Shown here: one piece after another, positions 1-10,038 of the stretch
Layout: each line of letters starts with the position of its first letter
How positions within the stretch are numbered: position 1 is the stretch's first letter
From: Maribacter spongiicola
GTDB taxonomy: Bacteria > Bacteroidota > Bacteroidia > Flavobacteriales > Flavobacteriaceae
NCBI RefSeq assembly: GCF_004364165.1
Contig: NZ_SOAY01000013.1
Span: 185,096 to 249,095 of the forward strand
Reading direction: 5' to 3'
DNA length: 64,000 bases
Notes under the pieces: model-generated
Database searches by the model: none
The model's input: the letters and a program-made list of their open reading frames with translations, nothing else
What the model was told of the DNA's origin: nothing
Translations under genes and position numbers: made by a program

Positions 1-189
1 TTACTCTTGTTCTCATCACATACACCATCAGAAGTATCCAGTGTTTATATCTGTAAGGGAAAGTATAGCAAGAAATACCATTATAGTAAGTCCTGCAGGG
101 GTTTATCCAACTGCTCCACCCAAGTTTACCAGTTAGAGCTAAATGAAGCTAAAAGAGTCGGTAGGACGTTATGCGGATGGGAGGATTAG
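1..189 (+). CDS. C-terminal part of a small hypothetical protein, cut by window edge
   Basis: The reading frame is open from the first base and ends with TAG at 187-189, so this is probably the 3' end of a gene that begins outside the window. A TTG at position 7 could serve as a start but has no visible ribosome-binding context. The visible part is Cys- and Lys-rich (KYHYSKSCRGLSNC, then VGRTLCGWED). The spacing of two Cys near the middle and one near the end resembles small proteins I have seen in Flavobacteriia, but no function is known to me. It lies 24 bp from the 3' end of the recombinase gene, convergent with it, so it probably belongs to the same inserted element. Confidence 0.55.
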   Translation, partial: LLLFSSHTPSEVSSVYICKGKYSKKYHYSKSCRGLSNCSTQVYQLELNEAKRVGRTLCGWED

Positions 190-213
190 ATAATTTATAA
201 AATCAGTAATTGA

Positions 214-1926
214 TTAATTATTATTTAAAAATCCGAATGGTTTTTTTATTAAATCAATATCAAAAGTTTCTACATCTGAAAACTTGCTAAATTCAGTTTT
301 CATCCTATGATATATTTTCAATGGTTGTTTCCCAAAGTCCTTTAAAATATATTCCTTTTTTGTTTCTAAATCTAGTGCACCATAGTATCTGGATTCCACA
401 ATTATTTCCATCGGGTCCAAAGGAATATTAAACTCCACTTTAATTTTAAGAGGTATTTCTGGATAATTCACTGTTATCTTTTTAATATACTTTTTGACCA
501 TTGAAACCTTTTCTTCAAAACTTACGAATTTGATAATGGATTGTTTATTCTCATTAAATATCCTTTCATTAACAAGGTCCTTCATACTCTTATCAAAATA
601 CTCCTTTTTATATGGGTCAGACAAATCCACATACCGTTCGAACAAATTAAATTTAAAGTCATCTTTAAGCTCAAGAAGTACCCTATTGCTATTTTCAACC
701 TTTTCTAATTCAAGAGCAATTTCCTTTAGGATTTCATCAGTCTTATAAGCATCTTTATCTATTCTTTTTTTCTCCTGGTTATACAATTCCATATCTCCCC
801 CAGTAACAAATAATTGATAGTTTCGCCTGGTTTCCTTCGTAAACTGCTCTTGCCTGTTTAAATGGTATGTCTGTTTCGTTTTAAGTGCATTTTTTTGATT
901 TTCGTTTCCCCCTGCTTCATATGTTTTTTTGGCTAGTTCATAAAGCTCTTGTCCAAGTAATATTTCCTCAAAAACAAGCTTATCTATTGCCCAAGCTCTA
1001 ACGGCCTTGCTTCCGCATTTTGGCACCCCTCTATTAACTTCGCTTAAACATCTATAATACGAATGCCTATGCCTTTGTGAAACAGTATACCTTGATCCAC
1101 ATTTAGCGCAAAATAAAACTTCATTAAGAATAAACTTTTTCGATTTACTACCTGGTTTTTTATATCTCTTCCCTATATCATCAATCAACTTATCATGGAT
1201 ATCCTTATCAATAATGGCTGGTACTTTTAATTCTAATTCATTGTGCTTTGCTCTACCAGAATAGGTCTTGTTATAAATCATATAACGTATGGTGGCTGGA
1301 GTCCAGATTATTTCATACCGTGTAGCTATACCTAATTCATTAAGATGATTAGCTATTCGTATATAGCCATATCCTTGTTGATATAATTCAAATATTAGTA
1401 ATACCGTTTTAGCTTTTTCTTCGTGAATTTTCCATTTCCCATTTTCATCTTTGGTATAACCGAAAGGTGCGATACCATGTGGGATACCCTCTATTGCATT
1501 ACGTCTTAGTACAGTTTTGATTTTCTTCGCTGTTAACCTAGCAAAGTGTGCATCCATTCCTGCTTTAATAGTATAGAATAAATAAGTGTTTTCATCTTTA
1601 AAATCTGTTTCTACTCCATTATCGTACAATAAAGTACCAGTATTCTTGAGAAGGTCTGCAAATGTATGCCACGCTATTTCATTTCGAGCTAATCGTGAAC
1701 TATCCCATATATAAACCCCATTTATCTTTTTGCTACGAATATCTTTAAGTAATTCGGAAAATTTGGGTCTATCTTCCTCGGATTTTTGTCCACTAATTAT
1801 TCCCTCATCATAAAATTTATATTCCATTTGGTTCTCAACGGCAAACTCTTGCCCAAGCAATCGTTGTTCTTTGATACTTTTTTCTTTTGCCCTTTCCCTG
1901 CTCTTTCTGATGTATATTGCTAACAT
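214..1926 (-). CDS. Large serine recombinase (site-specific integrase)
   Basis: A 570-residue large serine recombinase that would cut and rejoin DNA at attachment sites to integrate or excise a mobile element. The N-terminal resolvase fold has the nucleophile motif YIRKS (Arg7, Ser9), DRPKF around Arg53 and SSRLARN (about 76-82). A Recombinase domain follows (about 150-250, with GIAPFGYTKDENGKWKI). A zinc ribbon has Cys273, Cys276, Cys293 and Cys304. A Lys/Glu-rich, probably coiled-coil segment occupies about 330-440, and a C-terminal tail follows. Length and domain order fit phage- and ICE-type integrases rather than small resolvases. Its start codon is 37 bp from the stop of a truncated TonB receptor gene, the position expected of an integrase next to its own attachment site. 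All catalytic motifs look intact. Confidence 0.93.
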   Translation of the reverse strand: MLAIYIRKSRERAKEKSIKEQRLLGQEFAVENQMEYKFYDEGIISGQKSEEDRPKFSELLKDIRSKKINGVYIWDSSRLARNEIAWHTFADLLKNTGTLLYDNGVETDFKDENTYLFYTIKAGMDAHFARLTAKKIKTVLRRNAIEGIPHGIAPFGYTKDENGKWKIHEEKAKTVLLIFELYQQGYGYIRIANHLNELGIATRYEIIWTPATIRYMIYNKTYSGRAKHNELELKVPAIIDKDIHDKLIDDIGKRYKKPGSKSKKFILNEVLFCAKCGSRYTVSQRHRHSYYRCLSEVNRGVPKCGSKAVRAWAIDKLVFEEILLGQELYELAKKTYEAGGNENQKNALKTKQTYHLNRQEQFTKETRRNYQLFVTGGDMELYNQEKKRIDKDAYKTDEILKEIALELEKVENSNRVLLELKDDFKFNLFERYVDLSDPYKKEYFDKSMKDLVNERIFNENKQSIIKFVSFEEKVSMVKKYIKKITVNYPEIPLKIKVEFNIPLDPMEIIVESRYYGALDLETKKEYILKDFGKQPLKIYHRMKTEFSKFSDVETFDIDLIKKPFGFLNNN

Positions 1927-1939
1927 AAAATAAGTGTGA

Positions 1940-1985
1940 AATATAAAGTTACATAATTCATGCTAATAACTCCAATTATTCCACT
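1940..1985. other. Probable element-chromosome junction (att site region)
   Basis: Here the receptor reading frame stops abruptly. On the minus strand it reads GRPQWNNWS followed by Tyr and TAG-type stop sequence, whereas intact receptors of this family continue WSGLND or WGGLND at this point; the intact receptor at 4265-6946 in this window reads YWSNWSGLND. The change from conserved receptor sequence to unrelated AT-rich sequence therefore falls within about 1960-1980, directly upstream of the recombinase gene. The exact crossover dinucleotide cannot be fixed without the other end of the element. Confidence 0.5.
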
Positions 1986-2526
1986 GTGGTCTGCCGTCAT
2001 ACATTTTATTCATCGGCAATCCGTTTAGGTGCACTTCACCATATTGAGAATCATAACCTCTTACCCTAAAAAATGCCTGACCAAAATCAAAAGCCGCCCT
2101 ATTTAGAAAAATATCTCTCGTTGATTGTAGTAAAGCGAGTGCATTAGAATTTATCTCATCATCCAACAACTCATCATCGGAAATATTAATGAGATTTATA
2201 GATTTTTCTACAGTCACATCTCTTTCCAGAAAAATGACACCTAAGTCAATAGTATTGTCATCAAGAAATACGGGAATTCTTTTTATATCGTAATCAGGAG
2301 TAGAAATTTGAAGTATAAATTCTCCTTTATTTGAAGTAATTAATTTGAATTCTCCTAATTCATTAGTAGTTATCGGTGTAGATTCTCCTTCTAAGACTAC
2401 TTGTGCATTGGTAATTACCTCACTTTTAACCCTTTCTTTTATTATCCCAGAAATGGTCGTTGCATTTTGAGCATTTATGAAACATATTTTAAAAAATAGT
2501 ACTAAAAATAGGGTATGCTTAATCAT
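1963..2526 (-). pseudogene. TonB-dependent receptor, N-terminal fragment (interrupted gene)
   Basis: 187 residues remain of a protein normally about 800-1000 residues long. Residues 1-20 form a signal peptide ending INAQ. Residues about 24-115 are a carboxypeptidase-regulatory-like beta domain (TTISGIIKER, then NELGEFKL). The start of the plug domain follows, with FFRVRGYDSQYGEVHLNGLP and MNKMYDGRPQWNNWS. The whole barrel is missing. The cut falls beside a serine recombinase gene, so I infer that a mobile element inserted into the gene and its 3' remainder lies off the left edge. The fragment keeps its start and signal peptide, so it may still be expressed, but it cannot form a transporter. 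Confidence 0.85.
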
Positions 2527-2633
2527 TCTATATCTTAAGGCTTTACTAATGGGCCAATAAGATACTATTTAAGAAATAATTAACGTGAAATTTCCGTATA
2601 CTCGCTTATAATTAAGACAAAATACCCTCGATA

Positions 2634-3674
2634 ATGCGATTACTACTTCTTATTTGCTTCTTTTCCCCATTACTCATATGTGCCCAAAAATCTGATACTT
2701 ACCAAATTAGAACCGTTGCTTTTTATAATCTTGAGAACCTATTTGATACTAAAAACGATACATTAATTTTTGATGATGATAGAACTCCCGAAGGAAAAGA
2801 CAAATGGACAGAAGAACGCTACCTGAACAAACTGGAAAATATGTCAAAGGTCATTTCTGAAATTGGATCTACCGATAATAAAACAGCACCAGATATTGTA
2901 GGAGTTTGCGAAGTAGAAAACTTAGGTGTACTTGAAGATTTAGTACATCATAAGAACTTAGCGAAGTTCAATTACGGAATTGTACATTTCGAATCTCCTG
3001 ATGAACGTGGCATTGACGTTGCGCTACTTTATAAGAAAAGCGCCTTTGTACCTGTTAATTTCAATAGTCATAGATTACTACTTTTTAACCTTGATGGAAA
3101 ACGAGATTATACCAGAGATCAACTCATAGTAGAGGGCTTATTAGATAACGAAAAGATATACTTTGTGGTCAACCATTGGCCTTCTAGAAGTGGTGGCGAA
3201 GCAAGAAGCCGACCATTTAGATTAGAAGCTGCCAAACTAAATAAACGTATTATAGATTCTGTTCAAAGACAAGACGCCAATGCCAAGATTATAAGTATGG
3301 GCGATTTTAATGATGACCCTATAGACCCGAGTTTTAAAAAAATATTGAAGGTTGAAAAAAACTCTAAGAATTTGGACTCCTTAAGCCTCTACGGACCAAT
3401 GGAAAAGCTTTACAAAAAAGGAAGAGGTTCTTTAGCTTACCGAGATAAGTGGAATTTGTTCGACCAACTATATATGACATCTTCCCTTATAGATACCGAG
3501 CGAGAAGGTTATCGTTATTGGAAAGTGGGCATATTTACTCCTGAATACTTAATGGACCCAAAAGGAAAATATAAAGGATATCCATTACGGACTTACGCAG
3601 GCGGAAGTTATATTGGTGGTTACAGCGACCACTTTCCTGTATATCTGCACCTCATTAAAAAAGTTCAGCCATAA
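2634..3674 (+). CDS. Secreted endonuclease/exonuclease/phosphatase-family protein
   Basis: A 346-residue protein of the EEP superfamily, whose members hydrolyse phosphodiester bonds in nucleic acids or phospholipid-type substrates. Residues 1-18 form a signal peptide ending ICAQ, so it is exported. Family motifs are in order: YNLENLFD (Asn32, Glu34), CEVEN, NHWPSRSGGEARS, MGDFNDDPIDPS and the C-terminal SDHFPV (Asp332, His333). The motif set looks complete, so it is probably active and Mg-dependent. It is divergent from the interrupted receptor gene with about 107 bp between the two starts. A nuclease beside a receptor suggests scavenging of nucleic acid or phosphate, but that is only inference. 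Confidence 0.88.
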   Translation: MRLLLLICFFSPLLICAQKSDTYQIRTVAFYNLENLFDTKNDTLIFDDDRTPEGKDKWTEERYLNKLENMSKVISEIGSTDNKTAPDIVGVCEVENLGVLEDLVHHKNLAKFNYGIVHFESPDERGIDVALLYKKSAFVPVNFNSHRLLLFNLDGKRDYTRDQLIVEGLLDNEKIYFVVNHWPSRSGGEARSRPFRLEAAKLNKRIIDSVQRQDANAKIISMGDFNDDPIDPSFKKILKVEKNSKNLDSLSLYGPMEKLYKKGRGSLAYRDKWNLFDQLYMTSSLIDTEREGYRYWKVGIFTPEYLMDPKGKYKGYPLRTYAGGSYIGGYSDHFPVYLHLIKKVQP

Positions 3675-3676
3675 AA

Positions 3677-3708
3677 AAAGAACCTAATACTAATGCATTA
3701 GGTTCTTT
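3677..3708. terminator. Bidirectional terminator between convergent genes
   Basis: A perfect 12-bp stem AAAGAACCTAAT / ATTAGGTTCTTT closes an 8-base loop. It starts 2 bases after the stop codon of the EEP nuclease gene and lies 24 bases from the stop of the convergent membrane-protein gene. A- and T-runs on either side let it work on both strands. Confidence 0.8.
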
Positions 3709-3731
3709 ATAATTTTCTAGATTCTACAATC

Positions 3732-4172
3732 TTAATTAAACCATTGTCCCCAAGGAATTCTACTTAGAATAAGAAGTAAACCTATAGTGTAGAAAATAGC
3801 AATGCTTTTGAATTTTTTAGCTCCGTCAACAAACTTCTTATGTCTTGACCAACCAATGGTTATTGATACAATTGCCAGTATGTTAATGAAAGGATGCTCT
3901 ACTGCCAATAAACGTGCGGCAGATGTTAAACCACCCATACCGAACTCTTGTATTGCGCTTAATCCATTTGGAGAAACAAAGTATAAAATTAACCCTACCA
4001 ATAATTGAATATGGCATAAAATAAGCGCAAAAAGGCTTAATCTAAGATCTTTACCCATATTAAAGATTCGGTTGCCTACAAGTCCTGAAATAGCATTAAT
4101 AACCGCTAAGATTAATACAGCCAATGCTATATAAGCCAAGTATGAATGTAGCATGTGAATAGTTTCGTACAT
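3732..4172 (-). CDS. Four-helix integral membrane protein, cytochrome b-like
   Basis: A 146-residue protein with four predicted membrane helices (about 10-32, 44-66, 92-108 and 122-142) and short loops. Several His residues lie at or near helix ends (HMLHSYLAY at the start, LCHIQLLVG in helix 2, VEHPFINILA, and SRHKKF after helix 3). This could allow haem binding, as in cytochrome b561/CopD-like proteins. Proteins of this kind are common single genes in Flavobacteriia and I know of no experimentally proven role. It is transcribed alone, between two terminators. Confidence 0.65.
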   Translation of the reverse strand: MYETIHMLHSYLAYIALAVLILAVINAISGLVGNRIFNMGKDLRLSLFALILCHIQLLVGLILYFVSPNGLSAIQEFGMGGLTSAARLLAVEHPFINILAIVSITIGWSRHKKFVDGAKKFKSIAIFYTIGLLLILSRIPWGQWFN

Positions 4173-4215
4173 AGTTCTAATTTTAAGTTTTAAATGTACT
4201 GAATTTTAAGCATAA

Positions 4216-4245
4216 AAAAACCCTGACTTTACAGTCAGGGTTTTT
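4216..4245. terminator. Rho-independent terminator
   Basis: A 13-bp stem AAAAACCCTGACT / AGTCAGGGTTTTT has a TTAC loop, with A-rich and T-rich flanks on both strands. It lies 20 bp after the stop of the TonB receptor gene on the minus strand, so it most likely ends that transcript. Confidence 0.85.
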
Positions 4246-4264
4246 ATTTATTTAAATTCTTGTA

Positions 4265-6946
4265 CTAGAATTCGTAACGCAAAGTAACGTTCCAAGTTCT
4301 ACCCCAACCAAAATAACCTTGGTTAGACACAGCGATACCATCATAAGTTTCATCACCAGCTTCTGCAAAATTAGCAGTAGTTAATGTTGAAAGATACTCA
4401 GTATCAAGTACGTTATTAATATTACCCCTTATTTTCAATTGCTTTAATTTATCGGCACCTAATGGAACTCTAAAAGTAATACCAGCATCTAATAAGTTGT
4501 AAGAAGGTAATTTTAAATTTTCTTTAACTGCACCTACATCAGAATATAAGTTGTCATAATATCTCCAGTCTGAATCAAATGAAAAGTTTTGGTTGATTTT
4601 ATAAACAAGACCTAAACCACCTGATAATTGTGCAGCACCACCAACTTTACCGCCATCGAAATCTTCATTTTCAAAGCTAATAACATTTCTATTTTCATCT
4701 GTTATTTGTTGTACGGCCTCACCTTTATATTGCCAATCACCTACAGATAGAAAACCATTAAATGAAAGGTCAGTTGCTGGCTTTAATTTAAAATCCAATT
4801 CAACACCAGAGTGCAATTGCTCTGTACCAAAGTTAGTAGTAAATTGAAGTACATCGTCAACTATATTAGAGCTAGAAACTACTCTATCTTTCCAAGAAGT
4901 TCTATATAAGTTTAAGTTTGCTGAGAAAATTGAGCTTTTAAAACCATAACCTGCCTCTAAACCAAATATCTTTTCGTTTTCAGTTAAAGGATTCACTTGA
5001 TTTGTAAAATTCAAGTAAATATTATCATGATAAGGTTGGCGGTTATAGTAACCCGTGTTAACATAAAAAGCATGAGCGTCAGAGGCTTTATAGCTAAAAC
5101 CAGCTTTTGCATTATAACCTAAGTTATCTACTTTTTCAGAATCGGTACCAGGAGTTATACCTGCAGGCAGATCAACACCAGTTGATTGGCTAGAAGTACC
5201 GTCAATCAATGACTGATCTGCATATTGGTAATAGTCAAATCTTTGATGATATTGATTAGATACAGAACCCTGGAAAAAGGCAGACAAATTATCAGTTGCA
5301 TATTCTAACTGAGTAAATAAACCACCATAAGAAATACGCTCTTCATTATTGTAACCAATTTTTTGATCTAATGGGTACGAATCAAATGCAGCTTCCCAGC
5401 CAGAAGGTCTAAATGTTTCTGTTGCAGTAGCAAACTTATATGTACCAAAACTACCGTAAGTTTGGTGATCATTGTTTTGGTCTCTTAAACGGATATTATC
5501 GGTGAACGAATTTAAACCGTGTAAATTAGAAGCAACTCTAAAGTGCTTACCATAGTATGTTCTTAAATCAAAACCAACGTTCCAAGAAAGTTCGTCTGTA
5601 ATTTTAGTTTCATAATTGGTAATTAAACCATACCAGCTATGCAAGTTCATAGATGATCTTGTAATGTAAGCTGGTTCAGAACCAAAATTAACCCCTGCAC
5701 CATCAGTTACTGCAGCATTTTGAGCATAAATAGCATCATAATCTATACGACCATCAGCGGTTCTGATACGGTTACCTAAGTTACCTGTACCACCACCATT
5801 ACCCCAAGAGGCATATAATACTGTAGAAAGATTAGACTTATCACTTATAGTCCAATCCCAGTTTAAGTTAGCAACTGGTTTATGATAAAAATTTCTTCTT
5901 TCAGTTAAGTACTGACCGTTATATGTACCCCAGTTATTATTATACCTTAAACCATTTTCTAAATAACTAGAAATAGATTTTGTAAAGTTTTGATCATGAA
6001 ATTGTGGAGCACCGGTAATTAAAAAGTTAAATCCGTGCTTTTCGTTTGGTCTATAACCTGCAGAAATGAAATATGTTTGACCTTCACCGAAGTTTCCTTC
6101 ATTGTAGCCATCTCCTTGCCAGTGAGAAAGCATGACACTTAAACCCCAACCTTTTTCAGAAACACCAGTATTATAACCTGCAGTTGTTTTAATGTAGTTA
6201 TCATTAGCAACTGTTGCGTAAGCAAAACCACCTGCATTCATTTCTGTTGCTTTGGTTACAAAGTTAACTGTACCACCAACAGATGAAATTGCCAATTTAG
6301 AAGAACCCAAACCACGTTGAATTTGAACTCCACTAGAAATATCATTCAAACCAGACCAGTTAGACCAGTACATTTTACCATCTTCCATACCGTTAATCGG
6401 CTGACCGTTTAAAAGGAATGCCGTGTTGTCTTGCTCAAAACCACGAACTCTAATGTCAGAATCTCCAAAACCTCCTGCTTGACCAGATACATAAACAGAT
6501 GGAGTGTTTACCATTGTCATTGTAATATCTTGAGTACCAATTTTCTCTTGAATGATTTCAACAGGAATAGAAGATACTGCTATCGGTGTTTGTCTATCGC
6601 TAGCAAGGTCAATAAGACCTCTACCAACTACAACAACACCTTCTAATTCTTCAGCATTTGGCTCTAAAACAATAGAACCAATATTTCCTGAAGAAGTAAA
6701 AGCAATTTGTTTTGAATTAAAACCGATGTAAGAAACTACTAAAGTTCCAGATGCAGAACTTGTGTTAATTGTAAAATTTCCATCAAAATCAGATGAAGTA
6801 CCATTTGAAGTACCTTTTACCATTACTGTAGCACCTGGCAAAGGAGAATTTGTATCTCCATCTAGTACAGTACCAGTAATTGGTCCTTGTGAAAAAGCAG
6901 TTACGGTCATTAAAAATGCCGCTAATGCAAAATACATTTTTTTCAT
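4265..6946 (-). CDS. TonB-dependent receptor with carboxypeptidase-like N-domain
   Basis: An outer-membrane active transporter of about 893 residues. The start at 6946 is preferred because it gives a classical signal peptide (MKKMYFALAAFLMTVTAFSQ); an in-frame ATG 39 bases upstream would add 13 Lys/Gln-rich residues. After the signal come a regulatory-like beta domain (PITGTVLDGDTNSPLPGATV to about residue 95), the plug (DIRVRGFEQDNTAFLLNGQ, YWSNWSGLND, GGTVNFVTK) and a 22-strand barrel ending TWNVTLRYEF with terminal Phe. No SusD partner is adjacent, so a polysaccharide role is not suggested. The substrate is unknown. The gene is monocistronic, with a terminator behind it and about 170 bp to the next gene upstream. 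Confidence 0.92.
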   Translation of the reverse strand: MKKMYFALAAFLMTVTAFSQGPITGTVLDGDTNSPLPGATVMVKGTSNGTSSDFDGNFTINTSSASGTLVVSYIGFNSKQIAFTSSGNIGSIVLEPNAEELEGVVVVGRGLIDLASDRQTPIAVSSIPVEIIQEKIGTQDITMTMVNTPSVYVSGQAGGFGDSDIRVRGFEQDNTAFLLNGQPINGMEDGKMYWSNWSGLNDISSGVQIQRGLGSSKLAISSVGGTVNFVTKATEMNAGGFAYATVANDNYIKTTAGYNTGVSEKGWGLSVMLSHWQGDGYNEGNFGEGQTYFISAGYRPNEKHGFNFLITGAPQFHDQNFTKSISSYLENGLRYNNNWGTYNGQYLTERRNFYHKPVANLNWDWTISDKSNLSTVLYASWGNGGGTGNLGNRIRTADGRIDYDAIYAQNAAVTDGAGVNFGSEPAYITRSSMNLHSWYGLITNYETKITDELSWNVGFDLRTYYGKHFRVASNLHGLNSFTDNIRLRDQNNDHQTYGSFGTYKFATATETFRPSGWEAAFDSYPLDQKIGYNNEERISYGGLFTQLEYATDNLSAFFQGSVSNQYHQRFDYYQYADQSLIDGTSSQSTGVDLPAGITPGTDSEKVDNLGYNAKAGFSYKASDAHAFYVNTGYYNRQPYHDNIYLNFTNQVNPLTENEKIFGLEAGYGFKSSIFSANLNLYRTSWKDRVVSSSNIVDDVLQFTTNFGTEQLHSGVELDFKLKPATDLSFNGFLSVGDWQYKGEAVQQITDENRNVISFENEDFDGGKVGGAAQLSGGLGLVYKINQNFSFDSDWRYYDNLYSDVGAVKENLKLPSYNLLDAGITFRVPLGADKLKQLKIRGNINNVLDTEYLSTLTTANFAEAGDETYDGIAVSNQGYFGWGRTWNVTLRYEF

Positions 6947-7118
6947 TTTCTTCGAGTATTTGTTAGTTTTTTTAACTTGCTGCAAAAGTCATTTATTTTT
7001 ATACCTCCAACGTTAAGAGAACGTTAAATCAGCAAAGTAAAAATACCTAAAAACCTAACACAATTAAAGTGAAAATGAAATAGTTATCCTTTTGTGATGA
7101 ACTTTATCGTATTTATAA

Positions 7119-8756
7119 TTATTTCTTAAAATATTGCAAAAGTCTCATCGTAGAGCTATCGTGATCGGAAATTTCTGAATTGTTAATATCATCAAGTATG
7201 GTACCAGCAAGCTGCTTACCTAACTCTACACCCCATTGATCATAGCTAAATATGTTCCAAATTACTCCTTGTACAAATATTTTATGCTCGTACAACGCGA
7301 TTAGAGACCCCAAACTTTTCGGAGTGAGCTTATCTATTAAAATGGTATTAGTCGGCTTGTTGCCAGTAAATACCTTAAAAGGTGCAAGCTTATTAATTTC
7401 TGCTTCAGATAAATTTTTAGTCTTTAATTCGGCAACTACCTCTTCTTTAGTTTTACCATTCATTAAGGCTTCGGTCTGTGCAAAATAATTTGCCATCAAT
7501 TTATTATGGTGACCCTTATCGCCATGTAAAGAATGCTTAAAACCTATGAAATCTGTGGGTATTAATTTTGTACCCTGATGTATCAATTGAAAAAATGCAT
7601 GTTGCGAATTTGTACCTGGCTCTCCCCAAATAATAGTTCCTGTTTCATAACCAACTTTATTGCCAGCTCTATCTACACTTTTACCATTACTTTCCATTAT
7701 ACCTTGTTGTAAGTAGGCAGAAAATCTACTTAAATATTGTGCATAAGGAATGATGGCCTCTGTCTCTGCACCATAAAAGTTATTATACCATACACTTATC
7801 AGTGCCATAACAACTGGAATGTTCTCTGAAAATTCAGTTCCCTTAAAATGTATATCGGCTTCGTTGGCACCCTGTAACATGGCATCAAAGTTATCATAAC
7901 CAACTGCCAAGGCAATTGTTAAACCTACTGCACTCCATAATGAGAATCTACCACCTACCCAGTCCCACATCGGGAATACATTTGCGGCGTCAATACCGAA
8001 TTCAGCAATTTTTTCGCTATTAGTTGATACCGCAGCAAAGTGCTTTGCAATATCTTCTTGCGTACCATGCTTTAAAAACCATTTTTTAATTGTGGTCGCA
8101 TTACTTAATGTTTCTTGAGTTGTAAAAGTTTTAGATACTACAACGAACAAGGTTGTCTCTGGATTTAATGTTTTTAAGATTTCATGAACATGATCACCAT
8201 CTACATTACTTACAAAATGAATAGATAATTGATTCTTATAAAATTTTAAAGCTTCGGTCACCATTGCCGGACCTAGATCTGAACCACCAATACCTATATT
8301 TACTACATCGGTAAATGCCTTACCGGTATATCCTTTTAGCTCGCCATTAATTACTGAGCTGGTATATTCTTTAATATGCTCTTTTACCTCATATATCTCT
8401 GGCATTACATTTTCACCATCAACTAAAACAACATCGTCTTTTTTAGCACGAAGCGCTGTATGTAAAACAGCTCTACCTTCTGTTTCGTTGATTAGATCGC
8501 CACCAAAATAATCTTTTATAGCTCCCTTTAAATTTACCTCATCAGCCAATTCAAGCAACATCTGCATTGTATCTTCTGATATTCTATTTTTTGAATAATC
8601 GAACAAAAAATCATTCCACTTTAAGGTGAATTTTTCAGCTCTTTTTGCATCCGAAGAAAACAAACTTCTTAGGTGCGTACCTTTTGTTTCTTCGTAATGA
8701 GCCGTTAATTTCTTCCAAATATTAGTTTGCTGTGGGTTTATTTTATTTAGTGCCAT
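7119..8756 (-). CDS. pgi: Glucose-6-phosphate isomerase
   Basis: A cytoplasmic glycolytic enzyme that interconverts glucose-6-phosphate and fructose-6-phosphate. Its 545 residues match the usual long bacterial/eukaryotic form. Recognisable motifs are [15 protein letters not shown] (phosphate binding), [10 protein letters not shown], the conserved ESNGKS and [19 protein letters not shown] segments carrying the catalytic Glu and His, and [14 protein letters not shown] near the C-terminus. It is the last gene of a minus-strand run and starts 4 bp after the stop of the M23 peptidase gene, so it is probably cotranscribed with it. Confidence 0.97.
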   Translation of the reverse strand: MALNKINPQQTNIWKKLTAHYEETKGTHLRSLFSSDAKRAEKFTLKWNDFLFDYSKNRISEDTMQMLLELADEVNLKGAIKDYFGGDLINETEGRAVLHTALRAKKDDVVLVDGENVMPEIYEVKEHIKEYTSSVINGELKGYTGKAFTDVVNIGIGGSDLGPAMVTEALKFYKNQLSIHFVSNVDGDHVHEILKTLNPETTLFVVVSKTFTTQETLSNATTIKKWFLKHGTQEDIAKHFAAVSTNSEKIAEFGIDAANVFPMWDWVGGRFSLWSAVGLTIALAVGYDNFDAMLQGANEADIHFKGTEFSENIPVVMALISVWYNNFYGAETEAIIPYAQYLSRFSAYLQQGIMESNGKSVDRAGNKVGYETGTIIWGEPGTNSQHAFFQLIHQGTKLIPTDFIGFKHSLHGDKGHHNKLMANYFAQTEALMNGKTKEEVVAELKTKNLSEAEINKLAPFKVFTGNKPTNTILIDKLTPKSLGSLIALYEHKIFVQGVIWNIFSYDQWGVELGKQLAGTILDDINNSEISDHDSSTMRLLQYFKK

Positions 8757-8760
8757 TTTC

Positions 8761-10038
8761 TTAATTAAGTGTTAGTAAATCTTCGTCTTCCTCTAATAAG
8801 ACCTCAGGATATATAATGCAATCTAACTGTTCTTTATATGTGGAGATATATGCGAAATATGCTTCTTTAAGTGAATCTGCCAAAGGTTCTGCCTGCGGAA
8901 GCTCTTCTCGTAATGGATCAACTTGCTTTCCATTTTTCCAAAAGCGATAGCATACATGAGGCCCCCCTGTATTACCTGTCATTCCAATCCATCCTATTAC
9001 ATCACCCTGCCTTACAAATTGACCTTTTTTTACATTCTGCGCCTTCATATGTAAATATTGGGTAGAATACGTGCCATTATGTCTAATCTTAACATATTTA
9101 CCATTACCACCTCTTCTTGTAGATTCTTCTACCGTACCATCGGCAGTAGCCATAATTGGCGTTCCAATAGGTGCTGCATAATCAGTACCTTTATGTGGGC
9201 GTAATTTATAACCGTAGTATTTTATTCTTCTTTTCAGATTGTACCTAGAAGATAACCTACCATATTCTACTGGCATTCTTAAAAATGTCCTTCTTAGATT
9301 ATTGGCATCTTCATCAAAATAATCTACCAAACTCCTTAAAGAATCATTTTCGTAAGCGAAGGCATAAATAGGTTTTCCGTTATGTTTAAAATAGGCTGCT
9401 TCTATTGGTTCTGCCCCTGCATAAACCGTATCGTTTATATATTTTTCATTGTAGATAATCTTAAACTTATCGTTTTTTTGTAATCTAGAAAAATCGATAG
9501 TCCATGCATAAACGTTTGCTAGATTATGCGTAACATTATAATCTACGCCCTGTTCTAATATCGCTTCTGACAGACTAGATTTTATAACACCAGAAACTTC
9601 TCGTTGAACAAATTTAACCTTGTTCTTATCTCTATAGACATTTACACCATCGCGCAAATCTACAACTGTGTAGTTAATTGGATCGTTCTCATAAATAAAT
9701 ACCTGAGCTTGTGCCGTAGTATCTTTAGATTGTAAAATGGTGTACGGCTTACCCACGCGAATTTTACGAACGTCAAAACTATCTTTGAAGTTCTCTGAAA
9801 TAGCCAGAACCTTCGGATAGTCTACTTTATTCTTCTGCATTAATTCGCCAAAACTATCGCCATATTTAATAGTATCTAACTTAACATTGAATTCGTCTAA
9901 ATTAAAACCAAATCTCTCATTGACTTCTGGCACTTCAACAACCTCAACATTTTGAGCTACATCTTTCTTCTTATTATCGGCGTCATTGCATGATGCAATG
10001 ACTGTTAATGCCAATAATATTCCCCAATACTTCTGCAT
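8761..10038 (-). CDS. M23 family metallopeptidase lipoprotein
   Basis: A probable peptidoglycan endopeptidase anchored as a lipoprotein (LTVIASC, lipid Cys17). The N-terminal 250 residues form an extended region with a LysM/OapA-like character. The LytM domain spans about 260-380 with His282 and Asp286 (PHKGTD), His330 (YLHMKA) and GPHVCYRF. In characterised LytM enzymes the last motif is HxH. Here the zinc-ligand position is Cys363 rather than His, so metal binding by Cys or reduced activity is possible. The start ATG overlaps the stop of the tryptophan dioxygenase gene (TAATG), and pgi follows 4 bp downstream, so the three are probably one transcript. Confidence 0.88.
   Translation of the reverse strand: MQKYWGILLALTVIASCNDADNKKKDVAQNVEVVEVPEVNERFGFNLDEFNVKLDTIKYGDSFGELMQKNKVDYPKVLAISENFKDSFDVRKIRVGKPYTILQSKDTTAQAQVFIYENDPINYTVVDLRDGVNVYRDKNKVKFVQREVSGVIKSSLSEAILEQGVDYNVTHNLANVYAWTIDFSRLQKNDKFKIIYNEKYINDTVYAGAEPIEAAYFKHNGKPIYAFAYENDSLRSLVDYFDEDANNLRRTFLRMPVEYGRLSSRYNLKRRIKYYGYKLRPHKGTDYAAPIGTPIMATADGTVEESTRRGGNGKYVKIRHNGTYSTQYLHMKAQNVKKGQFVRQGDVIGWIGMTGNTGGPHVCYRFWKNGKQVDPLREELPQAEPLADSLKEAYFAYISTYKEQLDCIIYPEVLLEEDEDLLTLN

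Noticed and set aside
3732..4172. Naming the four-helix protein as a ribosomal protein or a defined cytochrome
   Set aside because: The sequence is clearly membrane-spanning with scattered His; haem binding is only possible, so no specific name was given.
7008..7027. Repeated AACGTTAA near the start of the TonB receptor gene
   Set aside because: AACGTT is itself palindromic and two copies 11 bases apart in AT-rich DNA are weak evidence for an operator.
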